Positions 26,944-35,351 of a stretch of DNA of 64,000 bases are shown piece after piece. The notes under the pieces were generated by a model that worked only from the letters and a program-made list of their open reading frames with translations, ran no database searches and had not been told where the DNA came from. The stretch lies in contig NZ_ALVU02000001.1 in the NCBI RefSeq assembly GCF_000332075.2, positions 3,298,324-3,362,323 on the forward strand. The letters are read 5' to 3'. How positions within the stretch are numbered: position 1 is the stretch's first letter; every line of letters begins with the position of its first letter. This stretch comes from Synechocystis sp. PCC 7509 (GTDB lineage: Bacteria; Cyanobacteriota; Cyanobacteriia; Cyanobacteriales; Chroococcidiopsidaceae). Made by a program: the position numbers and the translations under genes.

Positions 26944-28467
26944 ATGCAAACTCTCGAAAAAACTCATCCCAAACTGCAAGAATTAAAAACTCGTTTGGCA
27001 GAAGTTAACGATATTGAATCCGCCGCTTCTTTGCTGTACTGGGATCAGGCTACTTATATGCCTCCCGGCGGTGCGGTGGCGCGAGGGCGACAAATAGCTA
27101 CTTTGAGACACATTGCCCATACCAAGTTTACTAATCCTGAAATTGGACAACTATTAGAAGACCTGCGCGATTATGAAGGCGATTGTGACTATAACTCCGA
27201 CGAAGCTAGTTTAATTCGGATTACCCGCCACGACTACGATCGCTCTGTCAAAATTCCCCCAGATTTTACCGCCAGATTTTCCCAACATAGCGCCGATTGT
27301 TACGAAGCTTGGGCAAAAGCCCGACCAGAAAATAATTTTAAGGCGATCGCACCTTTTTTACAAAAAACCTTAGACTATAGCCGGGAAATGGCTAATTATT
27401 TTCCTGGCTACTCTCATATCGCCGATCCTTTAATTGATGAGTCCGATTATGGCATGAATACCCAATCGGTGCGCGTCCTGTTTGCTCAATTACGCCAGCA
27501 ATTAGTCCCCATTGTTGCTGCTATTTCTTCCCAACCCCTCGCCGATGCGTCTTGTTTGCATCAATATTTCCCTGAAGCCGAGCAATTAGCTTTTAGCCTC
27601 AAAGTCATTCGACAGCTAGGCTATGACTTTAATAGAGGAAGACAAGATAAGACATTGCACCCTTTTATGACTAAGTTTTCTACCGGAGACGTGCGAATTA
27701 CTACGCGCATTCGCGAAAATGACTTAAATGAAGGGTTATTTAGCACTATTCACGAAACAGGTCATGCTTTGTACGAGCAAGGTATAGCTAGGAAATTTGA
27801 AGCAAGTCCTCTGGCTTCTGGGACATCTTCAGGAGTTCACGAAAGCCAATCTCGCCTGTGGGAGAATTTAGTTGGACGCAGCCGCAATTTTTGGCAATTT
27901 TTCTATCCTCAGTTGCAAGCTGCTTTTCCTAGTCAGTTTCAGCAAGTACCTTTAGAAACTTTTTACCACGCTATTAATAAAGTCGAACGTAGTTTGATTC
28001 GCACTGACGCAGATGAAGTTACTTACAATCTGCACGTGATGATTCGTTTTGACTTGGAATTGGATTTGCTCGAAGACAAGTTAACAGTTAAAGACTTGCC
28101 TGAAGCTTGGAAAAGCCGCTATCATTCCGATTTAGGAATTGTACCGCCTAATGATAGTAACGGCGTATTGCAAGACGTACATTGGTACGGGGGAATGATA
28201 GGCGGAATGTTTCAAGGTTACACCCTAGGGAACTTGATGAGCGCTCAATTTTTTGAGGCGGCGCTTAAGGCAAATGCAGACATTCCTCACCAAATTGAGC
28301 AAGGTAATTTTAATTTGCTCCATGACTGGCTTAAGCAAAATATCTACCAACATGGACGCAAGTACACGGCGGCGGAACTCATCGAACAGGCGACGGGTAA
28401 ACCTTTGAGTATTGACCCTTTTATTGGTTACATTAAACAAAAATTTGGCGAGTTGTACGCCTTGTAA
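26944..28467 (+). CDS. M32 family metallo-carboxypeptidase
   Basis: A 507-residue cytosolic protein of normal M32 (Taq carboxypeptidase 1-like) length. The zinc motif is STIHETGHALYEQG (HExxH form HETGH). The downstream GVHESQSRLWENLVGRSRNF region supplies the third ligand Glu (HES-x-R-x-WE) found in this family. The N-terminal AASLLYWDQATYMPPGGAVARG is another hallmark. It removes C-terminal residues from peptides in metal-dependent fashion. No operon partner is visible. Confidence 0.95.
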   Translation: MQTLEKTHPKLQELKTRLAEVNDIESAASLLYWDQATYMPPGGAVARGRQIATLRHIAHTKFTNPEIGQLLEDLRDYEGDCDYNSDEASLIRITRHDYDRSVKIPPDFTARFSQHSADCYEAWAKARPENNFKAIAPFLQKTLDYSREMANYFPGYSHIADPLIDESDYGMNTQSVRVLFAQLRQQLVPIVAAISSQPLADASCLHQYFPEAEQLAFSLKVIRQLGYDFNRGRQDKTLHPFMTKFSTGDVRITTRIRENDLNEGLFSTIHETGHALYEQGIARKFEASPLASGTSSGVHESQSRLWENLVGRSRNFWQFFYPQLQAAFPSQFQQVPLETFYHAINKVERSLIRTDADEVTYNLHVMIRFDLELDLLEDKLTVKDLPEAWKSRYHSDLGIVPPNDSNGVLQDVHWYGGMIGGMFQGYTLGNLMSAQFFEAALKANADIPHQIEQGNFNLLHDWLKQNIYQHGRKYTAAELIEQATGKPLSIDPFIGYIKQKFGELYAL

Positions 28468-28671
28468 TAGTTCGGAGTTGGGGAAATTTCTCTAACTCCT
28501 TTTTAATTAGCTGGTGTTGCTAAATTGGTAATGGGTAATGGGTAATTGGCAAGAAAATTATCGCACTTTCAGTAATGCCAAATAGTTTACTATCCTCTAG
28601 AAAGAAGCCGAAACTCGTAAAACTTTGTAAATTAATTGTTTGATAGTTATCAATCTATTGTAGGAGTTACC

Positions 28672-31092
28672 ATGTCAGCAGAATTGATCCAAAATGCGAT
28701 CGCTGAAGAAAAAAATGATTTGCGGTCTTTTATTAGCGAATTGCGTCATCAAGAAAACCGCTACTTGTTACGCAACGACATTCTTAACGCCTACAGAGAG
28801 TATTGTACTAAATACCAGAAAAGCGAAGAATTTTATAATTCTTCCAACATAGGTAAACTGATTTACTATACTCAAGAGATTATCCGCGAAGATGCTAGTA
28901 TTTGCTTGATTTTACGCTCAAAAATTGCTAGTCAGGAGGCATACAGACTAACGGAGGAATTGAATCTTGAACCGTTAAATGTCCAAGAATTGCTAGATGT
29001 GCGCGATCGCTTTGTCAACCACTATCACCCCAACGAAGGCGATATATTAGAGCTAGATTTTCAGCCTTTTTACGACTACACTCCCACAATCCGCGACCCC
29101 AAAAATATTGGTAAAGGCGTAGAGTTTCTTAATCGCTATTTATCTAGCAAACTTTTTCAAGATCCCAAACAATGGCTAGAAAGTTTATTTGATTTCTTGC
29201 GCTTACACAAATATGATAGTACGCCATTATTGATTAATAGTAGGATTCAATCTCAACAGCAATTATCAGAAAAAATTAAAAAAGCTTTGACCTTTGTAGC
29301 GGATCTTGATGTTGAAGAACCCTATGAAAAGTTCCGCTTTGTTTTACAATTGATGGGCTTAGAAGCTGGCTGGGGTAATACGGCAGGGAGGGTTAGAGAG
29401 ACTTTAGAAATTTTGGACGAACTAATCGATTCTCCCGATCACCAAACCTTAGAAGCCTTTATTTCACGGATTCCAATGGTTTTTAGGATTGTCCTTGTAT
29501 CTCCTCATGGCTGGTTTGGTCAAGAGGGCGTTTTAGGACGACCAGATACGGGAGGTCAGGTAGTTTATGTTCTTGATCAAGCAAAAAGTTTAGAAAAACA
29601 ACTGCAAGAAGATGTAACTTTGGCGGGATTAGATGCCCTTGGAGTTAAACCAAAAGTAATTATTTTAACTCGCTTAATTCCTAATAGCGACGGTACGCTT
29701 TGCAATCAACGTTTAGAAAAAGTTCACGATACTGATAATGCTTGGATTTTGCGCGTACCATTGCGGGAATTTAACCCCAATATGACGCAAAATTGGATCT
29801 CGCGTTTTGAGTTTTGGCCCTACCTAGAAACTTATGCAATAGATGCAGAAAGAGAATTATTAGCAGAATTTAAAAGTGCGCCAGACTTAATTATTGGCAA
29901 CTATTCTGATGGTAACTTGGTAGCATTTTTGTTAGCGCGGCGATTGAAAGTAACCCAGTGTAATATTGCTCATGCTTTGGAAAAGTCAAAATATTTATTT
30001 AGTAATCTTTACTGGCAAGAATTAGATGATAAATATCATTTTTCTTTGCAGTTTACTGCTGATTTAATTGCCATGAATGCAGCTAATTTTATTATTAGTA
30101 GCACCTACCAAGAAATTGTTGGTACGCCAGACAGTATAGGACAATACGAGTCTTATCAATGCTTTACAATGCCAGAACTGTATCACGTAGTAAGTGGCGT
30201 TGAATTATTTAGTCCCAAGTTTAATGTTGTACCACCGGGAGTTAATGAGAAAGCTTATTTCCCTTACTCAAGGACAGAAGAACGAGTAATTGGCGATCGC
30301 ACTCAGTTAGAAGACTTGCTATTTACTCTAGAAGATCCGGCGCAAATATTTGGTACTCTTGACGATCCAAGCAAACGCCCAATCTTTTCTATGGCGAGAC
30401 TTGACCGCATTAAAAATATGACTGGTTTAGCGGAATGTTTTGGTAAAAGCCCTCAATTGCAAGAGCATTGTAATTTAATTTTAGTTGCGGGTAAACTGCG
30501 CGTAGAAGAATCGGGAGATAATGAAGAACGAGACGAAATAGAAAAGCTGTATCGAGTTATTGAGCAATACAATTTGTATGGCAAAATTCGCTGGCTAGGG
30601 GTACGCCTTTCTAAGTCTCAGTCAGGAGAAATTTATCGAGTAATTGCCGATCGTCAGGGAATATTTGTTCAACCAGCGTTATTTGAAGCCTTTGGGTTGA
30701 CAATTTTAGAAGCAATGATTTCAGGATTGCCAACTTTTGCGACTCAATTTGGCGGGCCGTTGGAGATTATTCAAAACAAAGTAAATGGCTTCTATATTAA
30801 TCCGACAAATTTAGAAGAAACTGCCGAAAAAATTTTTGATTTTGTAACTAAATGTAACCAAAACCCTAACTACTGGTATGAAATTTCGACGAGAGCTATT
30901 GACCGCGTTTATAGTACCTACACTTGGAAAATTCACACTACAAAATTGCTAACTTTGGCGCGGATTTATGGCTTTTGGAATTTTACTTCTAAAGAAAACC
31001 GCGAAGACTTATTGCGCTACATTGAGGCGTTGTTTTATTTAATTTACAAGCCAAGAGCGCAAGCACTTTTAGCTCAACATAGTCATCGATAA
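28672..31092 (+). CDS. susA: sucrose synthase
   Basis: The ATG at 28672, preceded by TAGGAG at 5-bp spacing, gives 806 residues, the normal size; an earlier in-frame ATG at 28636 is less likely. The enzyme reversibly converts sucrose and NDP to NDP-glucose and fructose. The N-terminal regulatory region (about 1-260) is followed by the GT4 core: HGWFGQEGVLGRPDTGGQVV, then LARRLKVTQCNIAHALEKSK, then RPIFSMARLDRIKNMTGL. The E-x7-E donor motif is in EAFGLTILEAM. In heterocystous cyanobacteria SusA mostly cleaves sucrose. A strong intrinsic terminator follows directly. Confidence 0.97.
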   Translation: MSAELIQNAIAEEKNDLRSFISELRHQENRYLLRNDILNAYREYCTKYQKSEEFYNSSNIGKLIYYTQEIIREDASICLILRSKIASQEAYRLTEELNLEPLNVQELLDVRDRFVNHYHPNEGDILELDFQPFYDYTPTIRDPKNIGKGVEFLNRYLSSKLFQDPKQWLESLFDFLRLHKYDSTPLLINSRIQSQQQLSEKIKKALTFVADLDVEEPYEKFRFVLQLMGLEAGWGNTAGRVRETLEILDELIDSPDHQTLEAFISRIPMVFRIVLVSPHGWFGQEGVLGRPDTGGQVVYVLDQAKSLEKQLQEDVTLAGLDALGVKPKVIILTRLIPNSDGTLCNQRLEKVHDTDNAWILRVPLREFNPNMTQNWISRFEFWPYLETYAIDAERELLAEFKSAPDLIIGNYSDGNLVAFLLARRLKVTQCNIAHALEKSKYLFSNLYWQELDDKYHFSLQFTADLIAMNAANFIISSTYQEIVGTPDSIGQYESYQCFTMPELYHVVSGVELFSPKFNVVPPGVNEKAYFPYSRTEERVIGDRTQLEDLLFTLEDPAQIFGTLDDPSKRPIFSMARLDRIKNMTGLAECFGKSPQLQEHCNLILVAGKLRVEESGDNEERDEIEKLYRVIEQYNLYGKIRWLGVRLSKSQSGEIYRVIADRQGIFVQPALFEAFGLTILEAMISGLPTFATQFGGPLEIIQNKVNGFYINPTNLEETAEKIFDFVTKCNQNPNYWYEISTRAIDRVYSTYTWKIHTTKLLTLARIYGFWNFTSKENREDLLRYIEALFYLIYKPRAQALLAQHSHR

Positions 31093-31096
31093 ATTA

Positions 31097-31137
31097 CCCT
31101 AACCTTAACCTGCCTAAAGGTTAGGGCTTTCTTTTTT
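31097..31137 (+). terminator. intrinsic terminator after sucrose synthase
   Basis: CCCTAACCTT (31097-31106) pairs perfectly with AAGGTTAGGG (31117-31126) across a 10-base loop, followed by CTTTCTTTTTT. It begins five bases after the stop codon. Confidence 0.85.
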
Positions 31138-31159
31138 AGAATAAATTAATTGTTTAGAG

Positions 31160-31483
31160 CTAATTATCATTTTGACGGATTTTTTGAATGCGCTGACGAA
31201 ATAAACGTACTGCGGCTCTTTGACCAATCGTTTTAGCTTGCTCGATAAAACTAGGGACTTCAGCAATGGGCAAAAAGGGGAATACAATACTTGTTGTAGA
31301 TAACTCGTATTTCTCACCAATGAGATTATACACTTCTAAAGTTTGCTGACGATAGCGCCAAAGTTCAGGAACGCCAAAAGCAGCGTAAATATCAAATTTA
31401 TTAAGCGAAGAACTGGTATAGTCTGACTCTATAACTAAATTTGGTAGAGGATCGGCGGATAACTCAATATTTTTACTCCTCAC
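31160..31483 (-). pseudogene. Uma2 family nuclease, C-terminal fragment
   Basis: The 107 codons match only the C-terminal part of an Uma2 protein: PNLVIESDYTSSSLNKFDIY, then AAFGVPELWRYRQQTLEVYN. The N-terminal half with the GYEPDL-type catalytic Asp is missing. The 5' side of the fragment abuts the left inverted repeat of an IS remnant 20 bases away, which is the likely cause of the truncation. A GTG at 31483 is the only start available. The remaining fragment lacks a complete active site. Confidence 0.75.
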
Positions 31484-31501
31484 TACTAATTCATTTTGAA
31501 T

Positions 31502-32234
31502 ATAACCCTCTTTTGTCAGACTCCGAAAACTTTAATCATTTCTGAATTACCAAACTTTTGCCTAGAGAGCGTTATATCAATTTTTTAATAATAAAATTAA
31601 AAGCTCTAGCTCAAAAGCTGAAACTACCTCTCTGTAAGGGTTTATTTGGAAACTGACAGAAGAGGGATAAAAATAACTACAGACCCAGAAACCATGTCAG
31701 AGAATTCTACTTCCTTTGTAATGACAAATCTTCAAGGTAATTTCAAGAAAACTTCAGGTGACTTATATGGATTAAGAACCTAAGTAAAATATGGTTTTAG
31801 ACAGTGTAAATAAGAACTAGGGTGGACAGATTACCGTTTTACTAACTTCCAACATATTGAAAGATGGAGGGAGATTATTTTTTGTGTGTACACGATGATT
31901 AGTTTCAATTCTCCAGTTTTCTTCGCCTTAAATCAATCTCGTCAAATTGAGCTGGAAGCCCAAGAAAATAGTTATACTAATTTTTTTAATCATTTACAAT
32001 GGAACAATGTATAGGGATGGAAGAATACTTTAAATAATCTGCGTCTTATTATCCAACCATTTTTACTATTTTGGTTGACTTATCCCTATTTAAGTATTTT
32101 TCGTAATTCACATTTATTGCTGGGATTCAATCATTTCATTGGTGCAATGAATCAATTTAAACCCTATTATGCTTCTGGATAATTTAGCTTATTTACTACT
32201 TGCCTATTCTGGAAACTGACAGAAGAGGGGTAAG
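31502..32234. mobile_element. decayed IS701-like insertion sequence with terminal inverted repeats
   Basis: The left end ACCCTCTTTTGTCAG (within 31504-31519) is the imperfect inverse of the right end CTGACAGAAGAGGGG (32217-32231). A third copy of the end, GGAAACTGACAGAAGAGGG at 31648-31666, lies inside in the same orientation as the right end. The interior carries a transposase fragment with three in-frame stops. At about 730 bp the element is far shorter than a complete IS701-type element, so an internal deletion has occurred. Confidence 0.65.
31619..32182 (+). pseudogene. IS701/IS4-like transposase, C-terminal remnant with three stops
   Basis: One continuous frame reads ENSTSFVMTNLQGNFKKTSG, then YGFRQCK, ELGWTDYRFTNFQHIERWRE, LNNLRLIIQPFLLFWLTYPY and LLLGFNHFIGAMNQFKPYYA. 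The YGFRQCKQELGW region holds the C-terminal catalytic Glu (Y-x-R-x-x-K-x-E signature) of DDE transposases. In-frame stops interrupt it at 31781-31783, 31811-31813 and 32012-32014. The N-terminal half of the transposase is absent. The family name is from memory of similar cyanobacterial sequences. Confidence 0.7.
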
Positions 32235-32235
32235 T

Positions 32236-32343
32236 TGCGAGCCAACAAATGATAATGCTCTGCACTTGTATTAAAAACTAGGTTTCAAGCAAGTTGGCGT
32301 ACATATTATTCAAAACTGGATTATGAAAAAAGTTTTAAGCTGA
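32236..32343 (+). pseudogene. GNAT acetyltransferase, C-terminal fragment
   Basis: Directly after the right end of the IS remnant the frame reads EPTNDNALHLY, a TAA (32272-32274), then KLGFKQVGVHIIQNWIMKK and a TGA. NxxAxxLYxKLGF is the typical end of GNAT N-acetyltransferases, where the Asn and Tyr bind acetyl-CoA. Only about 35 codons remain and one is a stop, so this is a gene remnant probably cut by the IS. Confidence 0.6.
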
Positions 32344-32377
32344 CAAAATAGTAAGTATTGCTGGAGGCGATCGCACT

Positions 32378-32944
32378 ATGGTACAAGCACCCACAAAAAT
32401 TACCCTAAAGGAGTTTCTCAAACTACCCGAAACTAAACCCTGTAGCGAGTATATCAACGGTCAAGTTATCCAAAAACCAATGCCCCAAGGGAAACATAGT
32501 AAGTTACAAGGGAAGCTAGTTACTGCTATCAACAACCTAACCGAAGCAAAACAAACTGCTCTAGCATTTCCAGAATTGCGCTGTACCTTTGGTGGACGTT
32601 CAATTGTGCCAGATGTGACGGTTTTTGCGTGGGAGAGGATACCTGTTGATGAAGATGGAGATATTGCTAATGTATTTAGAATTGTTCCTGACTGGACAAT
32701 TGAAATTTTGTCTCCAGATCAAAGTCAAACCAAAGTAACAGGTAATATCTTGCATTGTCTCGATTGTGGCAGCAAACTAGGTTGGCTAATCGATCCAAAA
32801 GAAAAATCTGTGCTAGTTTATCCAGCAAAACAGCAAACGAGAATACTAACGCAAAATGATGTTTTACCTGTTCCCGATTTAATCTCAGACTTGCGGCTAA
32901 CGGTAGCAGATTTATTTAATTGGTTAAAGTTGTCTAGGGATTAG
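32378..32944 (+). CDS. Uma2 family (DUF820) putative endonuclease
   Basis: A 188-residue protein. The opening KITLKEFLKLPETKPCSEYI, the YINGQVIQKPMPQGKHSKLQ segment, then GGRSIVPDVTVFAWERI (catalytic Asp) and PDWTIEILSPDQSQTKV (E-x-x-S, with the Glu of the core) are typical of Uma2. Compared with the usual core, the Lys position is not obvious, so activity is uncertain. A C-terminal LRLTVADLFNWLKL helix is also usual. The start ATG follows GGAGGCGATCGCACT at a reasonable distance. It is convergent with the VanY-like gene and overlaps it by 11 bases. Confidence 0.87.
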   Translation: MVQAPTKITLKEFLKLPETKPCSEYINGQVIQKPMPQGKHSKLQGKLVTAINNLTEAKQTALAFPELRCTFGGRSIVPDVTVFAWERIPVDEDGDIANVFRIVPDWTIEILSPDQSQTKVTGNILHCLDCGSKLGWLIDPKEKSVLVYPAKQQTRILTQNDVLPVPDLISDLRLTVADLFNWLKLSRD

Positions 32945-33728
32945 GACGAGATTTGAGATTTTGAGCTTTGTAGAAAGTTTCTAAGCTATCGCGATTGCCT
33001 ACATAACGCCAATGCCAAGGCTCGTAACTTACCCCTTGACGATTATTCTTAGCAAAAGACAATTCAAAGCTATAACGCGCTGCATTGGCTGACAACCACT
33101 TATAGGCTCTAGTTGTTTCAAATTTGGTACTCAAATTTGTAGCCGGCGTACCATCACCAATATCTACCGCGTAGCCCGTATGATGTTCGCTATATCCGGG
33201 TGGGGCGCTGACTTCGGCGCGTTTGGTGGCAGTTTGTCCTCGCTGCGCCTTCACGTCGAAAAATAAGTGCTGTTGGTCTTTAACGGTGCGAAAACCGGAA
33301 ATTGGCACGATCGTCACCCCAGAGGCTCTAGCTGAGGCACTCATAGCTCTAAATTGCTGGGCTGCTGCTTTACGAAGCTTGATCTGGCGATCGCGTGAAA
33401 TTGGTTGTAAATCTTTTGGCGATGCTTCAGGATAAGCAAAGTGTCCTAATAGTACGTTTTCGTTACTAGGGCGATCGCTTGTTGTCGGTGAGGCTGTAGG
33501 AGTTGTAACAGAGGATTGACTAACTTTGCCTGGTGGTGAGTTGGTCAAAAACCATAATAAAGCGAAAGCGCCTATTACCCCTAATCCTATAAAACCACCA
33601 ACGATCGTCACCGATTTAGAGCGGCGACGCTGTGTAACTTTCCGATTGTCCCTTAAAGCCTCTGGAATATCATCTAAAGAGCGGGCGGGAACTTTTTTTG
33701 GTTTTTTAGAAAACCTTGCCTTATCCAC
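32934..33728 (-). CDS. VanY-like D-alanyl-D-alanine carboxypeptidase (M15B)
   Basis: A 264-residue protein with a basic cytoplasmic N-terminus, one transmembrane helix (about residues 42-65, VGGFIGLGVIGAFALLWFLT), a Ser/Thr/Pro linker and a periplasmic zinc-peptidase domain. The domain has SGFRTVKDQQHLFF, then SEHHTGYAVDIGDG (H-x6-D zinc ligands) and EPWHWRYVG (catalytic Glu and third ligand His). It trims the terminal D-Ala from peptidoglycan stem peptides. It is probably anchored to the inner membrane facing the periplasm. Divergent from the AEC transporter gene. Confidence 0.93.
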   Translation of the reverse strand: MDKARFSKKPKKVPARSLDDIPEALRDNRKVTQRRRSKSVTIVGGFIGLGVIGAFALLWFLTNSPPGKVSQSSVTTPTASPTTSDRPSNENVLLGHFAYPEASPKDLQPISRDRQIKLRKAAAQQFRAMSASARASGVTIVPISGFRTVKDQQHLFFDVKAQRGQTATKRAEVSAPPGYSEHHTGYAVDIGDGTPATNLSTKFETTRAYKWLSANAARYSFELSFAKNNRQGVSYEPWHWRYVGNRDSLETFYKAQNLKSRPNP

Positions 33729-33850
33729 AAACCAACTCCTGCAATTGTTGACTCGCCACTAGCCAATTTTAGTCTAAGGAGTAATTAACTGCCGAGATGC
33801 CTTACAGTCTTCACAACTATGCTTAAAGTATCTTTACGTTTCGGTGGTTG

Positions 33851-34762
33851 ATGAAGCTTTTACAACTTTATTTGCCGCTAATTGCCTTAGTTTTATCTGG
33901 GTTTATCATTAGTGGCAAACTTCCGGCAACCATTTCCCTCTACTTAGGACAATTTTTGTTTTGGGTAGGAGTTCCCCTCAGTATTATGGCGTTTTTGCGT
34001 CAAGCTGATTTGTCGGGAGCGATTTGGGTTGCACCAATAGTTGCTTGGATAGCAGTTTTTTTAGGGGCGGGTTTGGCGTGGGTGTGGATAAATTGGCAAA
34101 GCCGCCGAACTGCGTGGAGTAAACCTACTCAAGGTAGTTTTATTTTAGCGACAATGGCAGGAAATACGGGATATTTGGGCTATCCAGTGACGTTAGCTTT
34201 TGTGGGTACTCAGTATTTTGGCTATGCGTTGTTTTACGACTTGCTAGGTACAACTCTAGCTGTGTGGGGATTGGGAGTTGTCATAGCGGCGGCGTATGGT
34301 GGGGGGGTGCAAAGTCAATGGCAGTTAGTAAAAGTAATCGCCATTAATCCTAGTTTATGGGGTTTTGGCGTAGGGTTGCTCTTTCGTCAAGTTCCTTTAC
34401 CTACTGTTGTCGAGACAACTTTAAATACTTTAGGTTGGGCGATCGTTGCTTTATCGTTGGTATTGATTGGTATGCGCTTACGTCAGTTAGATTCTTGGCA
34501 CAGTTTACCAAAAGCATCTATTAGTTTAAGTATCAAAATGCTAGTAGTACCGTTACTTTTGGGAAGTAGCTTATCGTTGTTTGGGGTAACGGGGGCGGCA
34601 AAATTAGCGATCGTTTTACAGATGGCAATGCCCCCTGCTTTTGCTACTTTGGTAATTGCTGAAGTTTACAATCTTGACCGCGATTTAAGCGTTACGGCTT
34701 TAGCTGTGGGTTCTGGGGGATTGCTCGTAACTTTGCCAATTTGGTTATGGTTATTTAGTTGA
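33851..34762 (+). CDS. AEC family transporter (auxin efflux carrier-like permease)
   Basis: With the ATG at 33851 the protein has 303 residues; a TTG sits just before it. About ten transmembrane helices are visible, arranged as two five-helix halves. Conserved AEC features include FWVGVPLSIMAFL in helix 2, MAGNTGYLGYPVTLAFVG in helix 4 and LQMAMPPAFATLVIAEVY near the end, with helix-breaking Asn/Pro residues. It likely exports or imports an organic anion. It overlaps the convergent phosphoribosyltransferase gene by 12 bases. Confidence 0.88.
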   Translation: MKLLQLYLPLIALVLSGFIISGKLPATISLYLGQFLFWVGVPLSIMAFLRQADLSGAIWVAPIVAWIAVFLGAGLAWVWINWQSRRTAWSKPTQGSFILATMAGNTGYLGYPVTLAFVGTQYFGYALFYDLLGTTLAVWGLGVVIAAAYGGGVQSQWQLVKVIAINPSLWGFGVGLLFRQVPLPTVVETTLNTLGWAIVALSLVLIGMRLRQLDSWHSLPKASISLSIKMLVVPLLLGSSLSLFGVTGAAKLAIVLQMAMPPAFATLVIAEVYNLDRDLSVTALAVGSGGLLVTLPIWLWLFS

Positions 34763-35287
34763 TATTTTTCGGGTAGACGCGCCTACTTTTAAGCTTAATT
34801 CCTCTAGATCAATTTGTTCGTATTGCTCAAAAGGCTGATGAATCCAAGGATTATCGGGTAAATAATCTACATAATAATCTGGTACAACTTCCGAACAAGC
34901 TTTGTACCAAAGTACGGCGGTGCGAATCTCTTTAATTTGAGAGCTGTAATTCTGCTTTAACCAAGGAATAGTTTGCCTAATTGTTACGCCTGAATCAACT
35001 AAGTCATCAACTAACAAGATGTGAGAACCCAAATCTGTGCTAGTCATAGTCAAGTGTTGGGCAACAGTCAAACTTCCCCTTGTTTGCTTACCTTCTCCGG
35101 TATAAGACGAAGTTGCCAAAATTCCCAAAGGTAGATTGTAAATTCGAGACAGAATATCGCCAACTCTCAACCCTCCTTTAGCAAGACAAATAATTTGGTC
35201 AAACTGCCAGTTAGATTGATAAATCTTTACTGCTAATTGCTCGATTTTTTGATGGTATTCTGACCAAGAAACGTAAAGGTCTGGCAT
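34751..35287 (-). CDS. phosphoribosyltransferase family protein
   Basis: A 178-residue cytosolic protein with a type I PRTase fold. The PRPP-binding loop is ILLVDDLVDSGVTIRQTI. The N-terminal part has QIICLAKGGLRVGDILSRIY, as in Gpt/hypoxanthine-type enzymes, and a mobile-loop segment SSYTGEGKQTRG. The C-terminal DYLPDNPWIHQPFEQYE is typical of bacterial xanthine or guanine PRTase-like proteins. The purine used cannot be decided by eye. Confidence 0.88.
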   Translation of the reverse strand: MPDLYVSWSEYHQKIEQLAVKIYQSNWQFDQIICLAKGGLRVGDILSRIYNLPLGILATSSYTGEGKQTRGSLTVAQHLTMTSTDLGSHILLVDDLVDSGVTIRQTIPWLKQNYSSQIKEIRTAVLWYKACSEVVPDYYVDYLPDNPWIHQPFEQYEQIDLEELSLKVGASTRKISTK

Positions 35288-35351
35288 AAAAGTGGCAATT
35301 GTGAGCTAATACTTAGTGCAAAGCTAATATTTTAATCTTTCTATCCGTGCC

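Noticed and set aside
28526-28550. GGTAATGG short tandem sequence (also seen near 25180)
   Set aside because: Only two to three units; too short to call a repeat element or CRISPR.
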